Source: CAZABC01 sp964483405 (GTDB taxonomy: Bacteria; Chloroflexota; Limnocylindria; Limnocylindrales; CSP1-4). From it: a DNA stretch of 64,000 bases. This document shows positions 1-9,110 of the stretch, piece after piece; the first letter of the stretch is position 1, and the number at the start of each line of letters is the position of its first letter. The DNA is taken from positions 62,001-126,000 of the forward strand of contig CAZABC010000001.1 of assembly GCA_964483405.1 (NCBI GenBank), given 5' to 3'. The translations under genes and the position numbers were made by a program. Under the pieces are notes generated by a model. It had not been told where the DNA came from, ran no database searches, and saw only the letters and a list, made by a program, of their open reading frames with translations.

Positions 1-1
1 G

Positions 2-1327
2 CTGCGCGACGGCGTGGCCGCCGCGATCCGGGCCCAGAAGACCGGCGAGGGCGACGCGCTCCTCGAGGCCGCCCGTCGGGAGGCCCGGTTCAGCAAGGGC
101 CTGTTCTCGCTCGTCCACAAGAAGGTCGTCCGCGAGCTCGTCCTGTCGGAGGGCGTCCGGATGGACGGCCGCGGCGTCGACGAGATCCGGCCGATCAGCG
201 TCGAGGTCGGGCTCCTTCCGCGGGCCCACGGCTCGGGCCTCTTCACCCGCGGCCAGACCCAGGCCCTCACGGTGGCCACCCTCGGGCCGAGCTCGGACGT
301 CCAGCGGATCGACACGATCAGCCCCGAGACCGAGAAGCGCTACCTCCACCACTACAACATGCCGCCGTACTCGACCGGCGAGAACAAGCCGATGCGCGGC
401 CCCGGCCGGCGCGAGATCGGCCACGGCAACCTCGCCGAGCGGGCCCTCCTGCCGGTGCTCCCCGATCACGAGGAGTTCCCGTACGTGATCCGCCTCGTCA
501 GCGAGTGCGTCACCTCGAACGGGTCGACGTCGATGGCGTCGACCTGCGGGTCCACCCTCGCCCTGATGGACGCCGGCGTGCCGATCAAGGCGCCGGTCGC
601 CGGCGCCGCGATGGGTCTCGTCCTCGAGGCCGACGGCCGCTTCGCGGTCCTGACCGACATCCTCGGCAAGGAGGATGCCTTCGGCGACATGGACTTCAAG
701 GTCACCGGCACCCGCGACGGCATCACCGCCCTCCAGATGGACATCAAGGTCAAGGGCATCGACGAGCGGGTGATCCGCGAAGGTCTCGCCAGGGCCCACA
801 CGGCCCGGATGACGATCCTCGAGAAGATGACCGCCGTCCTGCCCGAGGCCCGCGCCGAGATGAGCGACTTCGCGCCGCGCATCATCACCATCAAGATCAA
901 CCCCGAGAAGATCCGCGACATCATCGGCAAGGGCGGGTCCATGATCCGCAAGATCCAGGAGGAGACCGGCACCGAGATCAACGTCGAGGACGACGGCACG
1001 GTCGAGATCGCGGCCGTCTCCGGCGAGAACAGCCGCAAGGCGATCCAGTGGATCGAGAGCCTGACCCGCGAGGTCGAGGTCGGCGGCCTGTACCTCGGCA
1101 AGGTCACCCGGATCATGCCGTTCGGCTGCTTCGTCGAGATCCTCCCCGGCAAGGAGGGGCTGGTCCGGATCGGCGAGCTCGCCGACTACCATGTCCCGAC
1201 CGTCGAGGACGTCGTCTCGATCGGCGACGAGATCATGGTCGTCGTCATCGAGATCGACCGCCAGGGCCGGGTCAACCTCTCGCGCAAGGCCGCGATGCAG
1301 CGCCACCTGGCCAAGGAACCCGTCTGA
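2..1327 (+). CDS. pnp: Polyribonucleotide nucleotidyltransferase (PNPase), 5' truncated by window edge
   Basis: Phosphorolytic 3'-5' exoribonuclease of RNA turnover, normally a trimer in the cytoplasm. The open frame runs off the left edge, so the first RNase PH core is missing. What is visible is the end of the alpha-helical linker, the complete second RNase PH core (from MDGRGVDEIRP), a KH domain with the GxxG loop IIGKGGSMI, and a C-terminal S1 domain (VGGLYLGKVTRIMPFGCF) ending about 17 residues before the stop. The visible 441 residues fit the second half of the usual ~700-750 residue protein. A strong hairpin follows the stop, so pnp probably ends its transcription unit. Confidence 0.97.
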   Translation: MRDGVAAAIRAQKTGEGDALLEAARREARFSKGLFSLVHKKVVRELVLSEGVRMDGRGVDEIRPISVEVGLLPRAHGSGLFTRGQTQALTVATLGPSSDVQRIDTISPETEKRYLHHYNMPPYSTGENKPMRGPGRREIGHGNLAERALLPVLPDHEEFPYVIRLVSECVTSNGSTSMASTCGSTLALMDAGVPIKAPVAGAAMGLVLEADGRFAVLTDILGKEDAFGDMDFKVTGTRDGITALQMDIKVKGIDERVIREGLARAHTARMTILEKMTAVLPEARAEMSDFAPRIITIKINPEKIRDIIGKGGSMIRKIQEETGTEINVEDDGTVEIAAVSGENSRKAIQWIESLTREVEVGGLYLGKVTRIMPFGCFVEILPGKEGLVRIGELADYHVPTVEDVVSIGDEIMVVVIEIDRQGRVNLSRKAAMQRHLAKEPV

Positions 1328-1370
1328 CAGAGGGCGGTCGCAGGGCCGCCCGCCCACCCAGCGCATCGGG

Positions 1371-1397
1371 CGAGCCCGCCGGAGACCGGCGGGCTCG
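1371..1397 (+). terminator. Perfect 12-bp hairpin after pnp
   Basis: CGAGCCCGCCGG, a 3-nt loop (AGA), then the exact reverse complement CCGGCGGGCTCG. It lies 44 bases after the pnp stop. There is no T tract, so it may act as a high-GC terminator or as a stabilising 3' stem. The asd -10 box follows within 5 bases. Confidence 0.7.
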
Positions 1398-1401
1398 CTG
1401 C

Positions 1402-1407
1402 TATACT
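1402..1407 (+). promoter_or_regulatory. Putative -10 box for asd
   Basis: TATACT lies just after the pnp hairpin and 38 bases before the asd ATG. It stands out in a very GC-rich context. A -35 element would overlap the hairpin and none is clear. Assigned by position and match to TANNNT only. Confidence 0.45.
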
Positions 1408-1445
1408 CGGCCGGTGCCCGGACCCCTCCATCAGCCTGCGGAGCC

Positions 1446-2534
1446 ATGCCTTCCGTGACACGTGAACCGCTCTCCGTCGCCGTCGTCGGGGCGACCGGCG
1501 TCGTCGGACGGACGATGGTCAGGGCACTCCTCGAACGCGCCTTCCCGATCCGCGAGCTGCACCTGCTCGCCTCGGCTCGTTCGGCCGGCAGCCGCGTCGA
1601 CGTCGGCGGCGATTCGCTCGTCGTCCGGGAGGCCACGCCCGAGGCCTTCGATGGCGTCGATCTCGCCCTGTTCTCTGCCGGCGGCGGGACGAGCCTCGCC
1701 ATCGCCCCCGAGGCCGTCGCCCGGGGGACGACGGTCATCGACAACTCGTCCGCCTGGCGGATGGATCCCGCGGTCCCGCTCGTCGTCAGCCAGGTGAACC
1801 CCGACGACGGGGCTTGGCACGAAGGGATCGTCGCCAACCCGAACTGCTCCACGATGCAGCTCGTGCCGGCCCTCATGGCCCTCCGCGACACGGCCGGGCT
1901 CGAGCGGGTCGTCGTCGACACCTACCAATCGGTCTCCGGGACCGGCGGCCGGGCGATCGCCGAGCTCGACGCCCAGATCCGGGCCCACGTCGTCGGCGAG
2001 CCGAAGACCGCCACCGTCTACCCGCACCCGATCGCCTTCAACGCCCTCCCGCACATCGACGTCTTCCTCGACAACGGCTACACGAAGGAGGAGTGGAAGG
2101 TCGTCACGGAGAGCCGCAAGATCCTCCACCTGCCCGAGCTGCGGGTCTCCTGCACGGCCGTCCGCGTGCCGGTCTTCGTCAGCCACTCCGAGGCCGTCCA
2201 CGTCGAGACGAGCCGGCCGATCACGCCCGACGAGGCGCGCGCGGCGTTCGCGGCCGTGCCGGGCGTCGTCGTCCGCGACGACCCGGCGGCAGCCGAGTAC
2301 CCCCTCGCGACCGACGCCGCCGGCAGCGACGAGATCTTCGTCGGCCGGGTCCGCCAGGACCCGTCGGTGCCCGACGGCCGGGGGCTCGCCTTCTGGGTCG
2401 TCAGCGACAACCTCCGCAAGGGTGCGGCGACGAACGCGGTCGAGATCGCCGAGGTCCTCCACGAGCGCGGCTGGGTCCGGGCCGCGTCGCGACGAGCGGC
2501 CGGGGCCGGGGCGGGCGGCGGAGCCCGCCCGTGA
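1446..2534 (+). CDS. asd: Aspartate-semialdehyde dehydrogenase
   Basis: NADPH-dependent reduction of aspartyl-4-phosphate to aspartate semialdehyde, the branch point to lysine/diaminopimelate, threonine and methionine. It is 362 residues. An N-terminal Rossmann motif (VAVVGATGVVGRTM) is followed by the catalytic cysteine at about residue 134 in NPNCSTMQ, and the substrate-binding segment RVSCTAVRVPVF lies in the C-terminal dimerisation domain. The ATG at 1446 is the first start after the pnp terminator and sits about 8 residues before the first strand. Its stop overlaps the GTG of the next gene (GTGA), so the two are translationally coupled. The A/G-rich last ~15 residues are not conserved in the family. 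Confidence 0.95.
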   Translation: MPSVTREPLSVAVVGATGVVGRTMVRALLERAFPIRELHLLASARSAGSRVDVGGDSLVVREATPEAFDGVDLALFSAGGGTSLAIAPEAVARGTTVIDNSSAWRMDPAVPLVVSQVNPDDGAWHEGIVANPNCSTMQLVPALMALRDTAGLERVVVDTYQSVSGTGGRAIAELDAQIRAHVVGEPKTATVYPHPIAFNALPHIDVFLDNGYTKEEWKVVTESRKILHLPELRVSCTAVRVPVFVSHSEAVHVETSRPITPDEARAAFAAVPGVVVRDDPAAAEYPLATDAAGSDEIFVGRVRQDPSVPDGRGLAFWVVSDNLRKGAATNAVEIAEVLHERGWVRAASRRAAGAGAGGGARP

Positions 2535-3394
2535 CCGAGGCCGAGCGGCGGGCGGCGCTCGACGCCATCGCCGAGGAGGTCCGGGCCTGCACCGCCTGCC
2601 GGCTCCACGAGGGCCGGACGAGCGCCGTCCCCGGCGAGGGGCACCCGTCGACCGAGGTCCTGTTCGTCGGCGAGGCACCGGGATTGAACGAGGACCGCCA
2701 GGGCCGCCCGTTCGTCGGGGCCGCCGGCGGGTTCCTGACCGAGCTGCTCGGGTCGATCGGCTGGGCGCGCGAGGACGTCTTCATCACCAACGTCGTGAAG
2801 TGCCGGCCGCCACAGAACCGCGACCCCGAGCCCGACGAGATCGCCGCCTGCGCGCCGTTCCTCCGACGCCAGGCGGAGGTGCTCGAGCCGGCCCTCGTCG
2901 TGACGCTCGGCCGGCACTCGATGGGCCGCTTCCTGCCCGGCGCACGGATCGGCGGGGTCCACGGCACCGCCCACCCGTCGCCGCCCGGACTCGGGACCGA
3001 CGACGCGATGGTCTTCGCGATGTACCACCCGGCGGCGGCGCTCCACCAGGGCTCGCTCCGCCAGACGCTCCTCGATGACATGGCGCTCGTCCCGACGACC
3101 CTCCTCGAAGCGCGCCGGCGGCGGGCGGCGGCCACGGTCGCGGAGCCGGTGACCGAGTCCCGGGCCGCGGACGTGCCCGTCGAGGCGGCCACGCTCGGCG
3201 CGGTGCCGCCCGAGGCGACCGAGACGCCCGTCGACCCCGCGCCGCCTACGCCGATCGCGGTCGGGCCGATCGAGGCGGCGCCAGACGCGCCCGTCGATGA
3301 CGCGTCGGCACCCGAGTCGCCGCCGGATCCAGCCGGCGCGCTCGTCGTGGCGATCGAGCCCGGTGAGCCCGAACCTCAGCTGACCCTCTTCTAG
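2531..3394 (+). CDS. Family 4 uracil-DNA glycosylase with C-terminal clamp-like motif
   Basis: Iron-sulfur uracil-DNA glycosylase (UDGa/type 4), which excises uracil from DNA to start base-excision repair. It has 287 residues. Cysteines at about 20, 23, 91 and 107 give the CX2C...C-X15-C pattern of the 4Fe-4S cluster. The uracil-pocket motif GEAPG is at 48-52 and the HPAA motif (MYHPAAAL) is near 166. The catalytic core ends near residue 195. A Pro/Ala/Glu-rich tail of about 90 residues follows and ends exactly in QLTLF, which resembles the bacterial sliding-clamp binding motif QL(S/D)LF. The GTG start overlaps the asd stop. Confidence 0.93.
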   Translation: MTEAERRAALDAIAEEVRACTACRLHEGRTSAVPGEGHPSTEVLFVGEAPGLNEDRQGRPFVGAAGGFLTELLGSIGWAREDVFITNVVKCRPPQNRDPEPDEIAACAPFLRRQAEVLEPALVVTLGRHSMGRFLPGARIGGVHGTAHPSPPGLGTDDAMVFAMYHPAAALHQGSLRQTLLDDMALVPTTLLEARRRRAAATVAEPVTESRAADVPVEAATLGAVPPEATETPVDPAPPTPIAVGPIEAAPDAPVDDASAPESPPDPAGALVVAIEPGEPEPQLTLF

Positions 3395-3417
3395 ACGACA
3401 GGACGCAGAGCACGACC

Positions 3418-5085
3418 ATGGCCGACCCGACCAAGCCGCTCCGGATCATCCCCCTTGGTGGGGTGGGGGAGATCGGCAAGAACATGTACGTCTTCGAGTA
3501 CGACGGGTGGATCGTCGTCGTCGACTGCGGGCTGATGTTCCCCGACGAGGAGATGTTCGGCATCGACCTCGTCGTGCCCGACGTCACCTATCTCCGCGAG
3601 CGCCGCGAGCAGGTCAAGGCGTTCCTCATCACCCACGCCCACGAGGATCACGTCGGCGGGCTGCCGTACATCCTGCCCGAGTTCCCCGGCGTGCCGATCT
3701 ACGCGTCGACCCTCGCCCGCGGCCTGCTCGGCAACAAGATCAAGGAGCACAAGCTCCACAACAACCCGCTGATGGCGCTCGAGCCCGGCGACGAGCTCGA
3801 GCTCGGCCCGTTCTCGGCGATGCCGTTCCGGATCGGGCACTCGATCCCGGACGCGATGGGGATCGCCCTCCGGACGCCGGTCGGCACGGTCGTCCACACC
3901 GGCGACTTCAAGTTCGACCACACGCCGGTCGACGGCAAGCTGTCCGACTTCGCGATCCTCGCCCGGCTCGGCGAGGAAGGCGTCATCTGCCTCCTGTCGG
4001 ACTCCACGCGGGCGGAGAACCCCGGCTACACCCCGTCCGAGCGGACGGTCGGCGAGGCGTTCCGCGAGATCATGGAGCCGCTCGACGGCCGGGTCATCGT
4101 CGCCACGTTCGCCAGCAACATCGCCCGGGTCCAGCAGGTCCTCGACGCGGCCGCCGACATGGACCGCAAGGTCACGGTCATCGGCCGATCGATGGAGCAG
4201 AACTTCCGGATCGCGACCGATCTCGGCTACCTGACCTACGAGCCGTCCAGGATCGTGGCCAAGGACAAGATCGGGGATGTGCCCGACGGCAAGCTGGTCA
4301 TCGCGACGACCGGGGCCCAGGGCGAGCCGATGGCGGGGCTCGCCCGGATGGCGAATCGCGACCATCGCTTCGTCGAGATCCAGCCCGGCGACACCGTCAT
4401 CGTCTCGGCCAGCCCGATCCCCGGCAACGAGGAGTACGTGGCGCGGACGATCGACAACCTCTTCAAGGCCGGGGCGAACGTCTACTACCACACGATCAAG
4501 CGAGCCCACGTGTCCGGCCACGCGAGCCAGGAAGAGCTCAAGCTCATGCTCGGCCTGACCAAGCCGAAGTACTTCATCCCGATGCACGGCGAGTTCCGGA
4601 TGCAGGTCCAGCACGGCCGCCTCGCCGTCGAGACCGGCGTCCTGCCGGAGAACGTGTTCATCATCGAGAACGGGACGCCGATCGAGATCCTGCCCGACGG
4701 GTCGGCCCGCCGCGGCCAGCCGGTGGCCGCCGGCTACGTCTTCGTCGACGGCCTGTCGGTCGGTGACGTCGGCGAGGTGGTCCTTCGCGATCGCCGGGCG
4801 CTCGCGAACGACGGGATGTTCATGATCGTCGTCACCGTCGACAAGCAGACCGGCAACGTCATCGGCCGACCCGAGATCATCACCCGCGGCTTCGTCCATG
4901 ACAACGAGCAGGACCCGCTCATCGCCGAGGCGGCCGACCGGGTCCTGGCGGCGATCCGCAACCCGGGTGACCACATCAGCGAGATCGCCCTGATGAAGAG
5001 CCAGATCAAGGACGGAGTCAGTCGCTTCCTGTACGAACAGACGAAGCGACGACCGATGGTCTTCCCGGTCGTGGTGGAGGTCTAG
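3418..5085 (+). CDS. rnj: Ribonuclease J (metallo-beta-lactamase fold)
   Basis: RNase J acts as 5'-3' exonuclease and endonuclease in rRNA maturation and mRNA decay. The 555 residues match the family length. The metal-binding motif HAHEDHVGG is at about 73-81, followed by a beta-CASP domain (NIARVQQVLDAA region, the GAQGEPMA and SGHAS motifs) and a C-terminal domain. The ATG follows the UDG stop by 23 bases. The stop TAG is immediately followed by the GTG of ftsK, so the two are co-transcribed. PNPase and RNase J lie close together here, and RNase Y and an RppH-like enzyme are also in the window. Confidence 0.96.
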   Translation: MADPTKPLRIIPLGGVGEIGKNMYVFEYDGWIVVVDCGLMFPDEEMFGIDLVVPDVTYLRERREQVKAFLITHAHEDHVGGLPYILPEFPGVPIYASTLARGLLGNKIKEHKLHNNPLMALEPGDELELGPFSAMPFRIGHSIPDAMGIALRTPVGTVVHTGDFKFDHTPVDGKLSDFAILARLGEEGVICLLSDSTRAENPGYTPSERTVGEAFREIMEPLDGRVIVATFASNIARVQQVLDAAADMDRKVTVIGRSMEQNFRIATDLGYLTYEPSRIVAKDKIGDVPDGKLVIATTGAQGEPMAGLARMANRDHRFVEIQPGDTVIVSASPIPGNEEYVARTIDNLFKAGANVYYHTIKRAHVSGHASQEELKLMLGLTKPKYFIPMHGEFRMQVQHGRLAVETGVLPENVFIIENGTPIEILPDGSARRGQPVAAGYVFVDGLSVGDVGEVVLRDRRALANDGMFMIVVTVDKQTGNVIGRPEIITRGFVHDNEQDPLIAEAADRVLAAIRNPGDHISEIALMKSQIKDGVSRFLYEQTKRRPMVFPVVVEV

Positions 5086-7494
5086 GTGACCCGGACGACG
5101 CGATCGCGCCGGCCGGCCACCCGGACACGTCGCCGGACGACGCCGCGCGTCAGCCCCGACGTCACCCGCTCCCTCGTCGGGATCGGCCTGCTCGTCGTCG
5201 GCGCGATCACCCTCATCGCCCTGCTCCTGCCGGGGGAGGGAACGCTCACGACCTGGTGGCGGGACTTCGTCGCGCCGTGGTTCGGCACCGGCCGCTGGCT
5301 GCTGCCGTTCCTGCTCCTCGGCGCCGGGGTCTACCTCGAGCGGAGCCGTGCCCCGGGTCGCGGCTGGGGCGTGACGATCGCCTGCATCGCGATCGCCTAC
5401 ATCGCGATCCTCGGCATCGTCCACGTCCTCGACATCCCCGACCGGAGCGGCGGGCGGATCGGCGCGTTCGTGGGCGGGGTCCTCGCGGACCTCCTCTCGA
5501 CGCCCGGCGCGATCGTCGTCCTGCTCGCCGTGGCCATCGGGGCGATCCTCATCCTGCTCGACCGAAGTCTCGGCAGCGTCGTCGCGCCGCTCGGCCGTGG
5601 GGCACGGGAGGTCGGCTCGGCCCTCAAGGCGAGCGCCGTCGCCACCGGTGGCGAAGGGCCGAGCGCGGAGCAGGGGCCGGTCACGGCCGGGCGTACGGCC
5701 AAGGGAGCGCCCAAGGGGGCCGTCTCGACGGCCGCGTCGCCTGGCCAGACCGAGGCCTTCGGCCCGGGGACCGGTGGGGTGCTCGACGAGCCTGCCCCGC
5801 GGACGGCGGCCGCCCCGATCAGCCAGACCGTCTGGGCCGGCCACGGCGGTGGCGAGGGCGGGTCGGTGACGGCCGGACCGGGGGCCGGCGTCGCGGCGGG
5901 CGCGGTCGTCGCGGCGGCGGTCGGGGTGGCCGCATCCGATGCCGGCACCGAGGCGAGCGGCAACGGACACGAGGAGGATCGGACGGGTGCCGACATCGTG
6001 ATGGAGGCGCTCCACGAGATCAGCTGGACCCTCCCGGCGGTCGAGCTGCTCGAGCCGCGCGAGCCCGGCCGCAACGGCGCCGGCATCGACCACACCTGGA
6101 ACATCCGCCGGATCGAGGAGAAGCTCCTGAGCTTCCAGATCCCGGCCAAGGTCGTCGCCACGAACAGCGGCCCGGTCGTGACCCAGTACGAGGTCCGGCC
6201 GGAGGCGCACGTCAAGCTGTCGCGGATCGAGGCGCTCGCCGACGACCTGGCGATGGCGCTCGCGGCGCGGACGATCCGGATCGAGGCACCGATCCCGGGC
6301 AAGGACGTCGTCGGCATCGAGATCCCCAACCAGGCGAGCGAGGTCGTCGGGTTCCGGCCGCTCATCGACGAGACCCGGATGCTCGAGTCGACGAGCCCGC
6401 TCACCTTCGCCCTCGGCCGGGACGTGTCGGGCAAGGCCTATGCGGTCGACCTCGCCAAGATGCCGCACCTGCTCGTGGCGGGGGCCACCGGCTCGGGCAA
6501 GAGCGTCTGCGTCAACGCGCTCATCACGAGCATCCTCATGCGGGCCCGACCCGACGAGGTCCGGCTCATCCTCGTCGACCTCAAGCGGGTCGAGCTCGCC
6601 CCGTACAACGGGTTGCCGCACCTGCTCCAGCACGTGATCGTCGAGGCGCACGAGGCGAAGGCCGTCCTCAACTGGGCCGTCCACGAGATGGAGGAGCGCT
6701 ACAAGCGCCTCGCCGCCCGGACCGTCCGCAACGTCGGCGCCTACAACGCCCTGCCGGACCTCCCGGCCGATGAGCGGCTGCCGTACATCGTCCTGATCGT
6801 CGATGAGCTGGCCGACCTGATCATGCGCGAGGGCCGCAAGGTCGAGGACCCGATCGTCAAGATCGCCCAGAAGGCCAGGGCGGTCGGGATCCATCTCGTC
6901 CTCGCCACCCAGCGCCCGTCGGTCAACGTCGTGACCGGCCTGATCAAGGCCAACGTCCCCTCGCGGATCGCCTTCGCGATGGCCTCGATGATCGACAGCC
7001 GGACGGTCCTCGACCAGCCCGGCGCCGAGGACCTCATCGGCCGCGGGGACATGCTCTACCAGCCGGTCGACCTGCCGCGCCCGGTCCGGCTCCAGGGCGT
7101 CTTCGTGAGTGACCGCGAGGTGACCGCGGTCACCAAGGACTGGCTCGATCAGGCCGGCGGCCGGACGTACTACGACGCCGACGTCTTCAGCTACGTCGAG
7201 GCCGGCGAGGACGGCGGCGAGGGCGGCAAGTTCGCCTGGCTGGCGAAGATGGCCGAGGACGAGATGACCGTCCGGGCCGCCGAGCTCGTGACGTCGACCG
7301 GCCGGGCGAGCACCTCGATGCTCCAGACGAAGCTCAAGCTCGGCTTCGCCCGGGCGAGCCGGGTGATCGACGAGCTCGAGCGCTACGGGATCGTCGGACC
7401 GCAGGATCCCCGGAACCCTGCCTCGCCGCGCCAGGTCTACGGGCCGGACAACTGGTTCCGGAGCGTGGACGACATCGACGACGAGGGAGCGTGA
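5086..7494 (+). CDS. ftsK: FtsK/SpoIIIE family DNA translocase
   Basis: Membrane-anchored, ATP-driven, directional DNA pump for chromosome segregation at the division septum. It has 802 residues. A basic Arg/Thr-rich N terminus is followed by about four membrane helices between residues 28 and 165. A Gly/Ala-rich linker runs to ~300. The RecA-like motor carries Walker A GATGSGKS at ~466-473 and Walker B-type LIVDELADL near 570. A winged-helix gamma domain (about 725-785) reads KOPS-like sequences. The GTG start abuts the rnj stop with no gap. The tail ends acidic (DDIDDEGA). Confidence 0.95.
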   Translation: MTRTTRSRRPATRTRRRTTPRVSPDVTRSLVGIGLLVVGAITLIALLLPGEGTLTTWWRDFVAPWFGTGRWLLPFLLLGAGVYLERSRAPGRGWGVTIACIAIAYIAILGIVHVLDIPDRSGGRIGAFVGGVLADLLSTPGAIVVLLAVAIGAILILLDRSLGSVVAPLGRGAREVGSALKASAVATGGEGPSAEQGPVTAGRTAKGAPKGAVSTAASPGQTEAFGPGTGGVLDEPAPRTAAAPISQTVWAGHGGGEGGSVTAGPGAGVAAGAVVAAAVGVAASDAGTEASGNGHEEDRTGADIVMEALHEISWTLPAVELLEPREPGRNGAGIDHTWNIRRIEEKLLSFQIPAKVVATNSGPVVTQYEVRPEAHVKLSRIEALADDLAMALAARTIRIEAPIPGKDVVGIEIPNQASEVVGFRPLIDETRMLESTSPLTFALGRDVSGKAYAVDLAKMPHLLVAGATGSGKSVCVNALITSILMRARPDEVRLILVDLKRVELAPYNGLPHLLQHVIVEAHEAKAVLNWAVHEMEERYKRLAARTVRNVGAYNALPDLPADERLPYIVLIVDELADLIMREGRKVEDPIVKIAQKARAVGIHLVLATQRPSVNVVTGLIKANVPSRIAFAMASMIDSRTVLDQPGAEDLIGRGDMLYQPVDLPRPVRLQGVFVSDREVTAVTKDWLDQAGGRTYYDADVFSYVEAGEDGGEGGKFAWLAKMAEDEMTVRAAELVTSTGRASTSMLQTKLKLGFARASRVIDELERYGIVGPQDPRNPASPRQVYGPDNWFRSVDDIDDEGA

Positions 7495-7551
7495 CCATCG
7501 TCGGGTCTCGATAGGGAGGTCCGCCCGGGACCGTCGCCGGCGGCTCCGGGG

Positions 7552-7557
7552 TAGACT
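7552..7557 (+). promoter_or_regulatory. Putative -10 box for the RodZ-like gene
   Basis: TAGACT lies 10 bases before the ATG at 7568, in the 73-base gap after ftsK. The distance would put the transcription start at or next to the start codon, implying a leaderless or nearly leaderless mRNA. No clear -35 is seen. Confidence 0.35.
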
Positions 7558-7567
7558 TCTGGTCCCG

Positions 7568-9103
7568 ATGACGACCCGCGACCACGCCCGACCCGCCGAC
7601 GAGCCCGCCCGCGCGACGCCGCGGCTGACGCTGCCCCGGGTCGGCGCCCTCCGGACCGATCCCGATCGACCCACCACGGGTGGCGAGGGCGGGAACGGGA
7701 CGCCGGGCGGCGAGCCGTCGCCGGGCCGACGTCCGGAGCGGCCGCGTCGTCCAGCCCCGGCCGGGTCGTCGTGGACGGCCACCCTGCCCGATCGCCTGCT
7801 GGCGGCGCGCGAGCGCAAGGGCGTCGACCTGTACCGGGCCGAGCGCGACACGAAGATCCGGGCCCACTACCTCGCGGCGCTCGAGCGGGGCGACTATCGC
7901 GAGCTGCCGGGCGCGGTCTACGTCAAGGGCTTCCTGCGCAACTATGCGACGTACCTCGGGCTCGACCCGGAGGACGTCCTCGAGCAGTGGCGGCGTGAGC
8001 GCGGGGAGGCGGCCGTGCCGTCGGCCGCGATCGCGGGACCGCAGCCGCTCGTCGCGCCACGGCCGGGGTTCACGTTCTCGCCCGGGCTCGTCGTCGCGGC
8101 GCTCCTCACCCTCGTCGTCATCGCCTTCGTCGCCTACCTCGGGGTCCAGCTCCTGCGGTTCGCCAAACCGCCGACGATCGCCGTCTCGGCGCCGGTCGAG
8201 GCGGTCCTCGAGGTCGACGAGGAGACGACGGCGTACACCTTCGCCGGCACCTCGATCCCGGGGGCGACCGTCGAGATCGCCGCGACGGGCCGTGAGCAGC
8301 CATACCGGGCGACCGCCGACGGCGCGGGCGTCTGGACACGCGAGGTCGAGCTCAGCCGCGGTCGCAACCAGTTCGTCGTCACGGCCAAGGACCCCGACAC
8401 CGGCAAGGCCGCCGAGCAGCCGGTCGAGCGGGTCATCATCGTGCCGTTCCCCGAGATCGCGGCGCCGACGCTCGTCGTCGATTCGCCGACCGACGGGGCG
8501 ACCTTCGAGAACGGGGCGATCCCGGTCACCGGGCGGGTGACCGACGCCGACGAGGTGACGGTCACCGCGACGTGGAACGGTCCGGAGCCCGCCCAGCCGG
8601 CGGCCAGCCCGGGGGCGAGTCCCGCGCCGAGCGTCGCCCCGAGCCCGGGCGCCAGCCCGTCGGGCCCGCCCCCGATCGTGCAGACGGTCGAGCCGGCCGC
8701 CGACGGGACGTTCTCGGTGCCGCTGGACCTCACGACCGGGGCCTGGTCGATCGTCGTCGAGGCGTCGTCGGCCCAGGGCAAGACCGTGTCGGTCAGCCGG
8801 GCGGTCACCGTCTCCTACGAGGGCGTCAACCTCGTCGTCACGATCTCGGGCGGGCGGGCCTGGTTGAAGGTCTGGGTCGACGACAAGCTCGCCGAGGGCT
8901 TCGGGGCGGGCGGCAAGGTCATCGGTGACGGCCGCTCGGTATCGTTCACCGGGACGACCTCGGTCGAGGTCCGGACCGGCAACAGCGGGGCGACCCGGTT
9001 CACCCTCAACGGTCAGGAGCTCGGGGCGCTCGGCCCGAACGGCATCCCGGAGACGTGGCGCTTCGCCCCGCCCGCGCCGCCGGAGCAGACCGATCGCCGC
9101 TGA
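7568..9103 (+). CDS. RodZ-like membrane protein: HTH_25 domain, one TM helix, DUF4115-type C terminus
   Basis: Likely cytoskeleton-linked morphogenesis protein. It has 511 residues. A disordered Pro/Arg/Gly-rich N terminus (1-65) is followed by an XRE-type helix-turn-helix of the RodZ class (LLAARERKGVDLYRAERDT, then the conserved AVYVKGFLRNYA) at about 74-135. A single membrane helix lies at about 169-195. The extracytoplasmic part has two Ig/glucodextranase-like beta domains split by a Pro/Ser/Ala linker near 340-375. The C-terminal ~80 residues (WLKVWVDDKLAEGF, then GNSGATRFTLNG) match the DUF4115 module of RodZ homologues. Its place after ftsK fits a division or shape role, which is an inference. 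Confidence 0.83.
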   Translation: MTTRDHARPADEPARATPRLTLPRVGALRTDPDRPTTGGEGGNGTPGGEPSPGRRPERPRRPAPAGSSWTATLPDRLLAARERKGVDLYRAERDTKIRAHYLAALERGDYRELPGAVYVKGFLRNYATYLGLDPEDVLEQWRRERGEAAVPSAAIAGPQPLVAPRPGFTFSPGLVVAALLTLVVIAFVAYLGVQLLRFAKPPTIAVSAPVEAVLEVDEETTAYTFAGTSIPGATVEIAATGREQPYRATADGAGVWTREVELSRGRNQFVVTAKDPDTGKAAEQPVERVIIVPFPEIAAPTLVVDSPTDGATFENGAIPVTGRVTDADEVTVTATWNGPEPAQPAASPGASPAPSVAPSPGASPSGPPPIVQTVEPAADGTFSVPLDLTTGAWSIVVEASSAQGKTVSVSRAVTVSYEGVNLVVTISGGRAWLKVWVDDKLAEGFGAGGKVIGDGRSVSFTGTTSVEVRTGNSGATRFTLNGQELGALGPNGIPETWRFAPPAPPEQTDRR

Positions 9104-9110
9104 CCCCGCG

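Noticed and set aside
3391..7851. A 1486-residue open frame on the minus strand, antisense to rnj and ftsK
   Set aside because: Composition is Asp/Arg/Val/Leu-rich with no domain. It exists because GC-rich codon positions suppress stops on the antisense strand. The plus-strand genes are firm.
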